Shown here piece after piece: positions 7,801 to 22,800 of a DNA stretch of 60,232 nucleotides. The notes under the pieces are model-generated. The model saw only the letters and a program-made list of their open reading frames with translations. It made no database searches and was not told the origin of the DNA. Made by a program: the position numbers and the translations under genes. Where the stretch lies: NCBI GenBank assembly GCA_045639525.1, contig JAZUDI010000082.1, positions 1-60,232 on the forward strand. Reading direction: 5' to 3'. Numbering within the stretch: position 1 is the first letter of the stretch; each line of letters opens with the position of its first letter. This DNA is from UBA1181 sp045639525. GTDB lineage: Bacteria; Bacteroidota; Bacteroidia; Bacteroidales; Paludibacteraceae.

Positions 7801-10800
7801 CTCCAGCTACGGCACCTATCGAGGCAAAATTGGTCGCTAACGAGGCGAAACGTTTCTACAGCGTCGAGGGTATCAAAATCAACGGCGACATCACTTGTAA
7901 ATCCAGCAACGAATTCAGCATCAACGTGCTTGCCGCACCAAAGATCAGCATCATTGGTGTGACGACCATTTGTGAGGGAGGAAAACTCTCCCTTGCTGCC
8001 GACGGAGCGAACAGTTACAAGTGGTGGAAAGAAAGCGACAAAACAACCAAGAGTGGAGCTACTTACGAAGAAGAGACTCCTGAAAACGGTTGGTACTATG
8101 TGGAAGGAACCCAAAGCGGAGCCAGCGCATGTAAATCAACAGATTCCGTGATGGTAAGCATCCACAAGGCACCTGCTTTGGAGATCGAATATGACCCAGC
8201 GGCTGTCTGTGTCGGTAACACCAAGGAGTTGTCTGCCAAGAAAGTTGACGGCAGCGACCCTACCAGCTTCCGCCAATTCAACTGGAGCAACGGTTCTGTG
8301 GGAGAAAGAATCACAGTAGCCGTTTACAATGAGACCGCTGCGGGTGAGAAAATCACCGTGACAGGTTATGACGAGTACAACTGTCCATCGGAAGCGGAGG
8401 CTACCCTCTACACCAAACCTTACCCAACCATCACAGCAACTGCCTCCACCAACAACTGTGAGGATAGTGAGGCGACCGTGACATTGAGTGGTGCTGACCA
8501 ATACATCTGGCAAAAGAGCGTAATCTCAGAAAACAACAATCCAAACACACCATACGTGTGGACAATCGACAATGTCGGTAAAGCAGGAACCAAAGAGTAC
8601 CTTATCACCGGATCATTGGACGGATGTTCAAAAGAAGAATATGTACAACTCACCGTTTTGGAGGCTCCCGCATTAGCCATTACAGGTATTGAAGGTGGTA
8701 TATGCGAAGGAGACGAAGCAACTTTAACTGTAACTGGCGGTGTAACCGGAGGCACCTACGAGTGGGAATACAGAGTACCAGGAGAATCAACTTGGAGAAC
8801 CATTTCCGACAAAACAGGCAACGAAATCACAGTTTCACCAGCAGTGGACACAGAATACAGAGTTTCCGGTAAAGGATCGAACGGTTGTACAGGAACCTCT
8901 TCCCCTGCCCTATTACAGGTACACATAATTCCTACAATCACCATCCACAGAGATATTGCGTCAACCGACTCCTGCGAAAACTCCATCGTGAAATTGAACG
9001 CTGAAGGCGCAGGTGAAAACGGAACCTACTCTTGGAGCATCACAGCTACCGATGGAGGAAAGACAATCGCCAACGCGACAGGTAAGAGCATTAGTTTCCC
9101 TCTATCAGAAAATGCCAATATCCTTGTTGTGGGATCCACAGAAAACATGTGTAGCAACAATGCCACCAAAACCATCACAGTTTATCCTTATCCGGTATTC
9201 ACCATGGAAAAGGATTTTGTCTGCGACGGTGATGTGATCTCCATGAAAGTAGTCAACAAGAGCGATGCCGACACCATCACTTGGATTCCTGAATCCTCTT
9301 GTTCAGGCATGACTGGCAAATATGAGGGATACCAAATGTATGAGTTCCAGGATAACCAACCAAAGAGCGGATTGTCCACCTATAAGATCAAAGCGATCGG
9401 AACTTCAGAAATGGGTTGTAAGACTGAAAAGACATTTAACTTCAGCGTAGTATCCAGACCAAACATCTACATCACCGGTAAGATGGACTACTGCGAAGGT
9501 GAAAACATCGCATTGATCGCTAAGGGAGGTTCATCCTATGAATGGGACAACGGCATAACAAAGAGCGCCGAGTTTGACTCCATCGCCAAGATCGGAAGAG
9601 AGTCGTTCACCGTTACAGGAACCGATAGCCGAGGTTGTTCCAACACCGCCACTTACAACATCAACATCAACCCTGCTCCAATCATCACCATCAAGAACAA
9701 AGAGAGTATGGAGAAGAGCATCTGCTATGGCGATGCTGTCACATTGGAGGCTCAAGGAGGAAACAGCTACACTTGGAAACAGGTCATCGGTACCGAAAGC
9801 AATAACTACCCTTGTTCATCCTGCCAATCGATCAATCCTGTGATCCAGAGTGATGTCAAGTACATTGTCTCCGGAATCAACGAGAAGAGTTGCGCAGGAA
9901 AGGATAGCGTAAGTTTCTCCGTAAGACAAAAACCGGAATTGGTATTTAAAAGCGAAAAAGATACCGTATGTAGTGGAATGGCGACTCAAATCACCGTTTC
10001 CGACGTCAACCAAAATGTAAGTGTTTGGGGTTACGATTCTAATTTGAAGAACGCTACACACGACAACAAATCTCTCACCTTCAACACAGGAGAGATGACA
10101 GGCGCTAAAAACTATGTCATCACCGCCCAATCCGCTGCCGGATGTACGGCACAAGGCAACATCACCATTGAGGTGTACTCATCCGAAACAGTGGGTATCA
10201 ACAATGGTTTGGGATATGTTTGTAAGGATGAACCTGCAACTTTGAGCGCAATCGGTAGCGATAACCTCACCTACACATGGGTGCCTCAAGATGGCAAAAC
10301 AGTGACATACATCGACGGTACCACCTCAAACAGCAAAGAGATCAAGGTAAACATCAACGAAACTACCAGATTCCTTTTGCAAGCGGAGGATGCACACGGC
10401 TGTATAGTGAAGTCCGACATCAAGGGAATGGAGGTGAAAAACAAACCGGAGATCAACATTCTCCAAACACCTTCCACCGCCATCTGTACTGGTCGTGATG
10501 TGAAATTAACCGTTTCGGGCGCTGCCACCAACACAACACCAATGAGGAGCGACGGCTGGACCTGGTATGATGTTGACATGAATGACTTGCACAACAAGAG
10601 CAACAACTATAGCATCGCCGAATTGAACGGAGCCGTTGGATTCTTCGTTCAAGGTACCGACCAAAACGGATGTATATCTGAGTTGAAATCGCACACCATC
10701 CAAACGACAGGCGCTCCTGAATTCGAAATCAAAGTGGATAAGGAGGAGGTTTGTAAGAACAACAAGGTACAATTCAGCGTTGAGACCAGCGATACCGACA

Positions 10801-13800
10801 TCGTATCCTATATTTGGGAGAACGGCAAGGGCAGCGGACTAAAGTTCGACACCACCCTCACCGTTGCAAAAGACTACACCATCAAGGTGACACTTGACAA
10901 CGGTAAATGTACCACCACCAAGTCGCGTACTGTAAAGGTGAACGATATTCCACGCGTATCCATCACGAGTGTAAGCGGTAAGAACAGTATCTGCGAAGGC
11001 GACAGTATTGTACTTCAAGCCAACGTGACCAACGCTGATCTTAGCAAGATCACCTATATATGGAACAATGCCCAATGGAACAACAACAAGAGCGAGAGTG
11101 CCTACCAAGCGCAATACATCGCACCAAGCAACACCAACAGAATTGTCAGCCAAGTGGTTGTCAAGGAGGGTAATTGTGAATCTGTTCCAGCCACATTCAA
11201 TGTAAACGTTAACGAGTTGCCAAAGGTGGAGATCCTTGGCCAAAACGCAGTCTGCGCGGGCAACACCGTTGAATTGGTCGCAAGCGGAGTCGATACAAAG
11301 AACTACACTTGGGCTCAGGACGGCGAGAATGTCGGTGGAGGTAGCACCTATAAACCAACCATCCATACCGACACGAAGTTCTCTTTGAAGGGAATCGATG
11401 CGAACGGATGTGTCGGAGAGTTCACTAAGACGGTAGTCGCCAACCCTATTCCATCCTTCTCCTTGGAGGCGCAAGATGTCTGTGAAGGAACCAAGGGATC
11501 AATTGAATTCAAGGATGCGGCATTCGTGGACAAGTTCCATATCGAGAGGACCAATATGAATAAAACGGTCAATGCTCCTGCCACCATCTTCACCGACGAG
11601 CAACCTTTGAGAGAGAGCACCATCTATACCGTACACGCAACAAGCTCAGAGAATTGTTCTTCTGAAAATCAACATGTGACCATTGATGTGAAGGTTTCTC
11701 CAAACGTCCAAATTGAGAGCAATCCAATCAACCAACAAATCTGTTTGGGACAAAGTGTCACATTAACCGCCACAGGCGCCACAGATTACACTTGGAAAGA
11801 TTTGACACCAGTTGCCGGAGACAACAGCAAAGTTATCGTTACCCCTGCTACTGCGGGAGAGCATACTTATACGGTAACCGGATATGCATACAACTGTCCA
11901 AGGGAGGCAAGCATCACCATCAAGGTTCATGAGTTGCCTACCATCAAGGATATCGCGACTGTAAAGGCCTGCGAGGGAGACATCGCTACCCTACATGCAG
12001 AGAAAGAGAGCGGAGAGGGAACCTTCCAATACATTTGGGATAACAGTAGTACCGTATTAACCGGTGAGTACATCTATCCCGTATTGAACAGCGACATGAC
12101 ATTTACCGTTCACGCCGTGGATGGAAACAACTGTGAGTCTGAGCCGAAGACAGCTCAAGCACTCTTGGATTCTAAGCCAAAGGCTATTTTCACAGAGCCT
12201 TCAGTCTGCGAAAACAGAGACGCTACGGTCACCTTCTCCGACAAGAATGGCGATGCGATCGACAAGCTTCAATTGTTGGGTAAGGATGCCGTAATGGGCA
12301 ACACCATTACCTTCGAGTCGAACACAGAGACAAAGACCTACAACTTGACCATCTACGGAAACAATGGATGTCAGTCCGACACATTCGTCACGGTAAATGT
12401 GGAGAAGAACCCAGTCATCTCATTCATTCCAGCCACAGACGACTTTAGCAGTCAAATGTGTGTAGGCGACATATTCTCATTGGAAGCTAATGCAGAAAAT
12501 GCCGAGTTCGAGTGGAGATGTAAAACAACAGACGACTACGATGTGGGAGGTCTGAATGGTAATAACATCATCGAATTCTATCCATCATCCAAAAGAGACG
12601 ACAAGAACGATCCGCACGTATTCGTAGTGACGGCGACAAGCACTAATCCACTACATTGTACGAGCCAAATCGAGTATAGAATCACCGTCAACGATACAAC
12701 TCCTAACAAGATCGAGGGAGACAACGCACAATGTATCGACGGTAATTTGACCTTGAAGTCACAAAGTCAAAGCTTCATGAGCTACTCATGGACGGAAGAG
12801 GGCAACGCCGGATTCGTGATTTCAAGCAACAGATCCATCACCGAGAAGATCGACGGCGACAAACGATACAAATTGGAGGCTACAGACGCCAACGGTTGTG
12901 TCTCCACCTCATATCACGAGGTGAAGGCTGTACCAATGCCTTCATTCGAATTGGTACCAGACAAAGTCTGCGCAGGTGAGACCTCCACCACAAAAGTGAA
13001 GGATGTCGAGCCTAACGTCACCTATACTTGGGCCAACAAGGGAACTGGTAGCGAGATGACAGAGAAACTAAGTGCAACATACACTTACTCCGTCACAGGA
13101 ACCTACACCTACAGAAACGACAACAACGAGATCATCAAGCAATGTACCAGCGATCCAGTGAAGACTACCACTGTCGTCAACCCATTGCCAAACTTCTCCA
13201 TCATCAGCAACAATACCCACAACAACACCGTTTGTGAAGGAGAAACAATTGATCTCTCCGTCTCTGGCGAGTACAACGCTTACGATTGGCGAATGGGAAG
13301 TGTGGATGGAAGCACCGCTACCATTAAAAATGGTGATAATAAGAGACAAACCATCACCATTACGCCAAGTGGCACAAACATCGACTATTACGTCACCGTC
13401 AATGACGCCAACGGTTGTGAAAACAGCAAGAGCATCATCGTCTCATCCGTTAAGCAACCAAACCCAACATTCGATTACAAGAATGCGGCTTGTCCTGGAA
13501 GCGTGGTAACCATCGAGGCCAACGCGGAGGGTGCTACCCAATATGAGTGGTGGGATAACGACAAGAGAACCATTGTAGGAAATGGTAAGAGTTTCAGTGT
13601 CGCTGTCGATGACATCACAGCCAACGACACCATCTTCTATGTAGTGGCCACCAATTTCATCGGATGTAAGAGCGACGCCACTCCAGCTAAGGTGGTAAAG
13701 GCACAAAAGCCGACATTCAGCGTCAAGTCTCCTCAATATGTCTGCGCAGGCGACAAACCGACCATCGAATTGCACGGTGCATACTACTATCGTTGGGATA

Positions 13801-16800
13801 GCGAAGGAAACTACAGCGGTATCAACGACGGCAGCAAGTCTGCCGAAGACAGAGGTGCGATCTTCAAGGAGACTGAGTCTTTGACCTCCGACAAGGTTTA
13901 CACCATCACCGCATGGAACGATGAGAAGACTTGTCAAGACACCAAGGAAATCACCATTCCTGTAAAACAAAAGCCAATCATCAGCATCAAGGATGAGAAT
14001 GGCAACCAAACGAGCGCAAGCATCTGTATCAACAACTCCATCACATTGAATGCGGTCACAGGCGACACGCACAACCCTTCATATGTATGGAGTTCAGATA
14101 ACTACACTTGGGGAGCCAACAATAGGAACAACGTAGCTTTGACGGCAACCAACGAGAGTGTTTCACAATATAAAGTCACCCTCAAAGTGACAGACGGAGA
14201 TACGAAGTGTAACAACACAACAGATTTCTATGTGAACATCAACCCTCGTCCAATCGTACAGATCATTCCGGACGAGAACCCTGTCTGCGATGGTAGCGAC
14301 ATGGTACTCCGCGCCAACAGCGTATTCAAGTCATACGATTGGTCAGCTGCCAATGCGGATGGAACCAAGAAGGGCGCAACCATCAGCAGCAATAATGACC
14401 TTACCATTCCAGGATTGAGCGAGGCGCAAAAAATCCGCTTGGAGGTGGAGGATGAGAACGGATGTAGAAACAGCTCCACATTGGATGTCTATACCAAGAG
14501 CTTCCCAACCGTACAAGCAGAGGCTAAAACAATTTGCTACAACGACTATCCAAGCATCACAATCACCGAAAGCGATGCGGATACCTACATGTGGCCAGAT
14601 GGAACCACCACCATTTCGAGCGACAAACCGACATGGACTTCCAACGCTAAATTAACAGGTGACAAAACATTTACCATCAGCGTTGTGAAAGATGGTTGTA
14701 GAAAGGATAATATCCAAGTATTCGCAGGCGTATTCAAGCCAACGGAACTCTCATTCAAAGTGAACGGAGAGAATACCAACGGCCGACCAGCGATGGCATG
14801 TAAGGACAACGAATTGACCATCGCCGTCACCAACAGCGGACTCACCAACATCAATTGGGTGAACGAAGCGAAGAGCGAGGCTACCATTACCGACAAGATC
14901 ACCGCAAGCAAGAGCTACAAGGTAACGGCAATGGATGGCAATGAATGTCCGACCGAAGGCACACAAACCGTTAATGTTTACCAGACCACCACTGTCAGTA
15001 TCTCCGGAGAAGAGGAGGTTTGTCAAGGTGGCAACATTCCTTTCAAGGCGACAGGCTCAGAATTGTACAGTTGGAGCATCTCCCCTAAGGATGCGGGCGT
15101 AATCACTTGCAACACGACAGATAGCAGTGAAATCACCGTTACTAAGATCAAGAAGCCATTCCAAATTTTGGCCAGTGGCGTGGATCAAAACGGTTGCGCA
15201 AGCAATCCATCCGCAGCGAAGAGCATCAAGGTAAAAGAGGCTCCGATTATCCAAATTACGGGTATTCCTGCCAATGGCGTCATCTGTAGCGGAACCGCTA
15301 TCAACATGAAGGTAACTTCCAATGGAGACTACACCAAGTGGACCGCGGGTGCTGGAATCATCAGCGACAACGAGGTACAGACACAGTTGACTACCAGCAA
15401 GGGTAGCAAACGTGTGGAGACCTACACCATCGAGGCGAAGTTGGGCAACTGTCCAGCTGACAGCGTCGTGAAGATCAACGTCAACCCACGTCCATCACTT
15501 GTCATCTCCACCGCAGGAGCCATCTGTTCGGGCGATAGCACAACCATCGCAGTCAAAGAGGTTTACGGAGCGGACGTTAATTACACTTGGAGAAAAGATA
15601 TCCACAACTTCAGAACTTATCCAAGCGGCGATACGATCAAGGTCGGCAAGGGTGGCAAATACTATGTCTCCGCACAAATGAACGACGCCGACACAAGATG
15701 CGCGAGCGACGAAGTTGAGATCAATATCAATGAGGTGGCTCAACCTACCATCTCTTTGGCGCAAAGCGGTACCCTTTGTAAGGGTAACAACATCACTTTG
15801 ACCGCCAGCGGAAATGGTCAAAACCCATCATGGTACTACCTATCGAATGGCAAAGCCAGTGAGATGAGCATCGCGGATGGTGTGAACGAGATTCAACCGA
15901 TCATCACACAAGACACATCATTTATCGTAGTGGCATCCATTACCCAAAGTTTCACAAACACTACTTTGGTCTGCAAGAATTCGGATACCATCCAATTGAA
16001 GATGAATCCAGATCCAACGTTCCATTTCGACGCACCAACCGTATGTTACGACAAACCGATGACCATCAAGGTGGTGAGCGACGAGACGACCAACCAATAC
16101 GAATGGTCTTGGAACGGAGGTAATCAACAAGAGACTGGCCTCTCTCAAACCATCAACAACATGCAAGGAAGCTACATCTTCAAGGTGAAAGCAACCTCTA
16201 AGGATGGATGTGAGACAACCAAAGATACCATCGTAGATATCTACGCCCTCCCTATCATCAAGGGAATCTCCGGCGAGAACATCATCTGCGAGGAGGATCA
16301 AAACAAGACTCTTACCGTAGAATGTGATGATCCAACCGCTATCACAAACTACGTTTGGAGCGCTAACAACGCAAGCGACTTCTCCGTCAAGGAGGGCAAC
16401 AAGGCGCAAATCACGATGACGCCACTTATCGACAACAAGGAGAAACAAATCACCTATAATGTCGAAGTGACCGATATCCACAATTGCGTATCTTCTAAGT
16501 CTTATGACGTGGATGTGAAGCCAACCCCTATTCTCCAATTCATATCAGAGGAGAATTGTCCTAACGAGCCTACCAATGTTGTGGCAAGCACCAAGAACAA
16601 TGTGGAGGATGTAACCTTCACTTGGTACGAATCCAATGAGGGCGAGAAGGGTAATATCGTCAGCGTAGGCGATAAATTGGAGAAGGAGATCAAACAGAAG
16701 ACTGACTTCATCGTCGTGGCTACCAGTCCATTCGACTGCGAGAAGCAAGAGGAGATCAGCGTTGACGTACGTCCAATGCCTATCATCACCTTCATTGGAG

Positions 16801-19800
16801 GCAACTCTATTTGTGAGGGTGAATCCACAGAGATCACCATCCTCAACAGCAACGACAAAGTAAGCGCGTCATACTACTGGCAAGAGATCGATCCAAGTAA
16901 ATCTGTGGCAAAACAGACTTTGAGTCCGAAATCAACCACTACCTACAACATCAAGGTAATGGCAGAGGGCAACTGTGAGATCGATACCTTCGTAACCATC
17001 ACCGTTAAACCGAAACCTGTGGTTACCATCAACGGTATGAGAGACGGTGACGCACAAGTCTGCGCGGGATCCGCGTTTGAATTGGGTGCCAATGTTTCCA
17101 ATATCACGGGAACATTCAAATATTGTTGGGACAGCGAGTGCAAGAACCAAAATAGCGAGGATATTCAATTCAACGTAGGTAAAGACACGGTATTGATCAA
17201 ACAGGTAAGCAAAGTAAGCAGCACTACTTACCAAGTAATCGCGGAAGACGAGCTTACTACGTGTCAAGACATCACCACCTTCACCATCTATTCATTGCCT
17301 AATCCTGACGTGAAGATCGCGGCAGTGGATCCTGTCTGCGAGGGAACGGACGCAAACATCGAAATCATCGGTGCGAACAAGGATTACGAATATGTCTGGA
17401 AACATGGTAAGACAGGCGCAAGCATCACCGAGAAGATCGATGCAGAGCAAAAGTTCGTTGTCACCTGCACCAACCCTACCAATGGATGTTCTTCCCAAGA
17501 TTCAATTGTGGTAAAGACCAAACCTTATCCAACCATTCAATTGAGTGAGAAAGATATCACAAAGTGTAAGGATGCTTCATTTAATGTGAAGGCTAGCATT
17601 TCCAACTATCAAGCCAACAGCGACACCACCTTCTCTTGGAAGAAGGAGAATGACGCTAACTTCATCCAAATCGGCAGCGAACTCAACGATAAGATCACAG
17701 AGGGTAGCACCTATATCGTAACAGTGGAGATGGACGAGTGCCAAAGCACAGAGAAGGTCACCACCAACTACTACCCTACACCATCCGTCTCTATTGACGG
17801 TGACAAGAGTGTCTGCGACAACGCGGAGGCGACGATGACCGTCAACATCAACGGTACCGACGCCACATACGATGTGCAATGGATTTACGAAAAGAGTTCC
17901 GCAAGCGACTCTTGGAACGATTTGGAGATAAGCGGTTCCGACAACAAAACCGCCACTGCCAAGAATTTGGCCTACAGTGACAAGGGTTACACCTTCATCG
18001 CAAGCGCTACTGGCGCCAACGGATGTCCAGGATACTCCGATCCATTCACAATCAACACATGGAACAACCCTATTGTCTCCATTACCGCAAAGGATTATGA
18101 TTGTAGGAATGCGGAGGTTCAAGTAAGCGCCTCCCTAAACAACGGTAACGGAAGTTACACTTGGGAGATCAATGGCAAAGAGGAGGCCGGTGCGATAGTT
18201 CTATTCAAATTGGAGGAGAACACCACCTTAAAGGTAGCCGGCCGCGATGATAACGGTTGTGTCGGAAGCGACACCAAGGAGATCAAAGTCTTGGAGAACC
18301 CAACCATCACAATCGACGGCAAACGCTCATTCTGCGAAAACGATGAAGCTGGAACAGAGTTGACCTTCAAGGGTGCAACCTTCTACGATTTCGGAAACGG
18401 AATGAAGAACGCATCACAAAACGAGGCGGTCAAGAATGTATTCAAACCTACCAAGACACAAGACTACACCATCCAATATTCGTTGAAATACGAGAATGGC
18501 GTCACTTGTACAGGTTCTGAAAATATCACCATAGAGGTTGCGCCATTGCCTGATGTCCGCATCAACGGAGAGTTGGCCGGAACAGCCTCTATCTGCGAAG
18601 GCTCATCCATCGTCTTGAACGCCACATCCGGATTGAAAGATTACAATTGGGTAGTCAGCCCATTCAACGGAGAGAGCAGTTACAGCGACGACAAAGAGGC
18701 TTTGACCTTGAAAGTAGTCGCCAACACCCAACCGATCGATGTTACCCTCTCCGCATCTACTACCGATACGGAGTGCCGCAACATAGCCACCTACACCATC
18801 AACGTCAACAGCAAACCTGAATTCACGATTTCCGCGAAAGAGGCTGTCTGCGAGAACAGCAGCGTAGAGTTGACCGTCGCTTCCAAGCCAGGAGCGGAGG
18901 CAATCTCCTCTCTTGACTGGGGTGCCTTGAACTCTTCCCGCAATGCCAAGAGCATTACCGTGGTCACCACACAACCGGCTGGCCAACAAGAGAACTACAA
19001 GGTAACGGCTACCTCTATCGCCGGATGTAGCAATACGGATAGCGTACAGGTGAACATCATGGCAGCGCCAAGCATGACGCTTACTGCAAAAGACATTTGC
19101 GAAAATGACGCGGCTTCGATCCAATTCAAGAGCAAGGATACCAAATCGTTCACCGTCGATGGCAAAGCCATCACCTTGGGCGGCGATAGCGTATGGCACG
19201 AGACTGGCGTCATCAGACAAGCCGGTATCCACACCATCCACGTAAAGGCTATCAACGATTACTGCGAGACAGAGGAGCAGGTCAACTTCAACGTGATCAA
19301 CTTGCCTAACGTGAAGATTACCGCACCAGCGTTCCTTTGTAAGAACAACACCGAGGCTACCTTGGTGGCTTCGGATGCGGACAGATACCAATGGAGAGTC
19401 TTCGACGAGGCTACATCCAAATTTGTGGATATGCCTGGCGAGACCAATAAGACATTGACCATCACGCCTCCTAACGCGAGCGACGTAACCCTCCGATACG
19501 CATTGGAGGTAACTGTAGGCGAGTGTCAAAACAAGGACTCCGTCAATATCCAAGTATTCAACACGCCAGAGTTCACGATGAACAAGGAGTTGATCATCGT
19601 CTGCGAAGGAACCGACAAAGTGTTGGAGTTCTCCGATGGTAGCAATGTGGGAACCTGGACTTGGAGTACCGGTGCGCAAAACACACCAAGCATCACATTG
19701 ACCAACATTACGGAGGAGAAGCAAATCAATGTGGTTGCGGAGACCCAATACGGCTGTAAAGCGACCAAGAGCTTTATCGTCAGTCCAAAGGCTTACCCTA

Positions 19801-22800
19801 CCTTCAGAAAGGTCGGACCAGACTTCGTATGTAAGGGTTCCGAGGCGAAGATCAACATCTACACCTCAGACGAATCCGACATTCCTTTGGCCGATTATGT
19901 ATGGAGAGGCAACACCAAACCAAGCAACTTGGATTGGGGAACCACACTCACCATTCGTGAGGTGATCAACGCCAAGACTGATTTTGAGATCTCGTTGGAG
20001 AACAACTACCAAGATTCAAGAGATACCACTATGGACGGTATCAGAAACCCTGATTTCATATCCAATAAGTTAACTTGCCAAAGCAAGGAGATCGTCACTG
20101 TGGATGTATGGGATTTGCCAGTCATCTCTGTCAATGGAGGTAAGGCGGATACCACGATCTGCGACAACGCTAACGTTGTGTTGAGTGCCACCTCTTCGGA
20201 CATCAAGCCAACCGGTTGGCACTGGAAGAGCAACAACAGCGACATCACGACAGAGAGCGCAACAGCCAGCAACACCACCACAACAGTGGCTCCGCACAAC
20301 GATACCAAGTACATCGTCATTGCGGAGAACAACAACGGCTGTATCGACTCGACCGACTTTAGCATCTATGTGAACCCATTGCCAACCTTCACATTGAACA
20401 CACCACTCTCCGTCTGCGACGGATCCGACACCATCGCAACGGTTCAAGCGGGCAAGGAGTTGTTGTACCAATGGGAGACCGGCGAAGGATTCACCACAGC
20501 CAAGACATTCAACATCTACAACATCACCGCCGACAAGACCTTGTCAGTGATCGCGAAGGACGAGAACGGATGTGAGTCTAATCCTGTCGAGAAGACTATC
20601 CAATGGATGCCAAATCCGAAGATCGAGTTCGTAGATCCAATCTACAACGTATGTTACGGCAGAGATGTCACCTTGAAGGTAACAGACAACACCGCTGGTG
20701 GAGAGCAAAACACCTACGTATGGATGAATGACGCGAACAACACGGGTAAAGAGTTCACCAAGAAGAATCTTACCGAGTTCACTCAATTCACCGTAGAGGG
20801 TAAGAGAGGCGTCTGCGTCCAAACGCAAACTTGGAACGTGGACATCTGGAGTTTGCCTAACGTGAAGATCGATATGTCACCAAGCACTGCTGTTTGTTGG
20901 GATGAGTCTGTCACCCTCAACGGTAACGGTGCGAATAAATACGCTTGGAAAGAGAACGACGGCGAGGTTTCATTCAACGTGGCCGACTACAATTCCAATA
21001 AAGACACCACCTTCACTCACCTTACTTCTCAGACAATGAAGTATTTGTGGGGAATCGATGCGAATGGATGTGCGAACAAAGACAGCATCAGCATCAACAT
21101 CAACAAGTTGCCAGTATTCACAATCTCAGGTGATACCATCGCTTGCGAGGGTGCGGAGGTAACGATGACCGCACAAAAAGATGCTTCGACTGTAGGTGGA
21201 TTGAATTACAGATGGAGCAACAAGAAGGACCACACATTGGGACAAAACGATGAGTTGAGAATCACCATCACCCGCGACACCCTCTTGTATGTCACCGCAA
21301 CCAACGCAGAGGGTTGTGAGAAGTCTGACTCCATTAGGGTATTTATGAAGAAGTATCCTAATATCCGTTCAGTCAAGGACACTCAGAATGTATGTAAGAA
21401 CGACGAGGCGGTTCTTGCGGTCGCAACAGATATGGCAGGTGTCGTATTCGACTGGAAAGACGCGCGCACCGGCACCCAAATCACAGAGGGTCTCAGCGAC
21501 AACAACCGTACTTTGACACAAAGCATCTCGTCTTACAAGGAGTTTACGGCAAGAGCGATCAAGTCCTACCCTATCTTCAACAACGAGGAGCGTCAATGTA
21601 TCAGCGACACCACCTTCAAGATCACTCCTTGGGAGTTGCCTATCATTCGTCTGAAGGGACAAGACGAAGTCTGCGCAGGTGAGAGCGTCACACTCAACGC
21701 GGAGGGAGGCGTAGCCGGTAAATACCACTGGAGCTACGAATACCAAGAGGGTAACAACACTGTTCGTGTGGATACCACCGCTTTGGATCCATCCGCAGTG
21801 ACCGATGAACTCCAACCTGTACCAAACAGAGACTTGGTAACCTACCGAGTACAAGGTCAGGACGACAAGACTTGTAAGAACAACGCTGAATTCCAAGTCA
21901 GAAGGAACATCCTTCCTGACTTCAGAATCATCGCTGACGAGCAGGTCTGTGAGAACACGACAACCACAGTGAGGGTTTCCGCATCCATCTCATACAACTA
22001 CAAGTGGGATGAGAATGGATATAGAACCAATATCTCCCACGAGTACTTCATCATCGGAGATACCACCATCACCATCCAAGCGATCGATAGCAAGACCTTG
22101 TGTGAGAAGTCTCTTACTCACAAGATTTATAGCAAGGAGCATCCAAGCTTGATGATCGAAGCGGATGACTACACTTGTATGAATTCGCCTACCACATTCA
22201 AGACTCAAAACACCGACGCACAGACCACCTTTAGCTGGTATGAGGGATTGGATAAGAGTCTGAACCCAATGAAGGTAGGCTATGAGGCAACCACCGCTCC
22301 TTTGAAGGCGGAGAGCTGGTTCTACGTGGAGGCCGCTAAAAAGTACGAGAAGACGACTTGTTACAGCGACACCTCATTCCGTGTCCAGATCCTCCAATTG
22401 CCGAACATCAAAATCGAGGAGGGCAACAACATCGCGGTCTGCAAGACCAAACCTGTCACCCTCCACGCTTCGAACGGAGATCCTGACAAATACGCTTGGG
22501 ATACGGAGAACACCGCCCTTGTCAGCGCTACGCCTCAATATCAATTCACACCGACTACACAAGGCGAGAAACACACCTTGTTAGGAGGAAAGACCTACAC
22601 TTACGACAAGGATTATGTCTGCTACAAGACAGATGAGACCACCATCACCTTGAACGAGTTGCCGGTATTCGCCGTAGATGGTCCGAAGGATGCTTGTGAA
22701 AACACCAAGATATCCCTTTCTGGATCCAGCAAGGATAACTTGTCTTACGAGTGGACCGACACCAAGGGCAACAGAATCTCAAGTCTGAAGAGCCACACAT

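Noticed and set aside
18603..19748. Long antisense open frames within the giant genes (also for example 41546-42466 and 43030-43530, minus strand)
   Set aside because: They lie opposite strongly coding sequence with biased codons, have no domain pattern and arise because the reverse complements of frequent codons are not stops.
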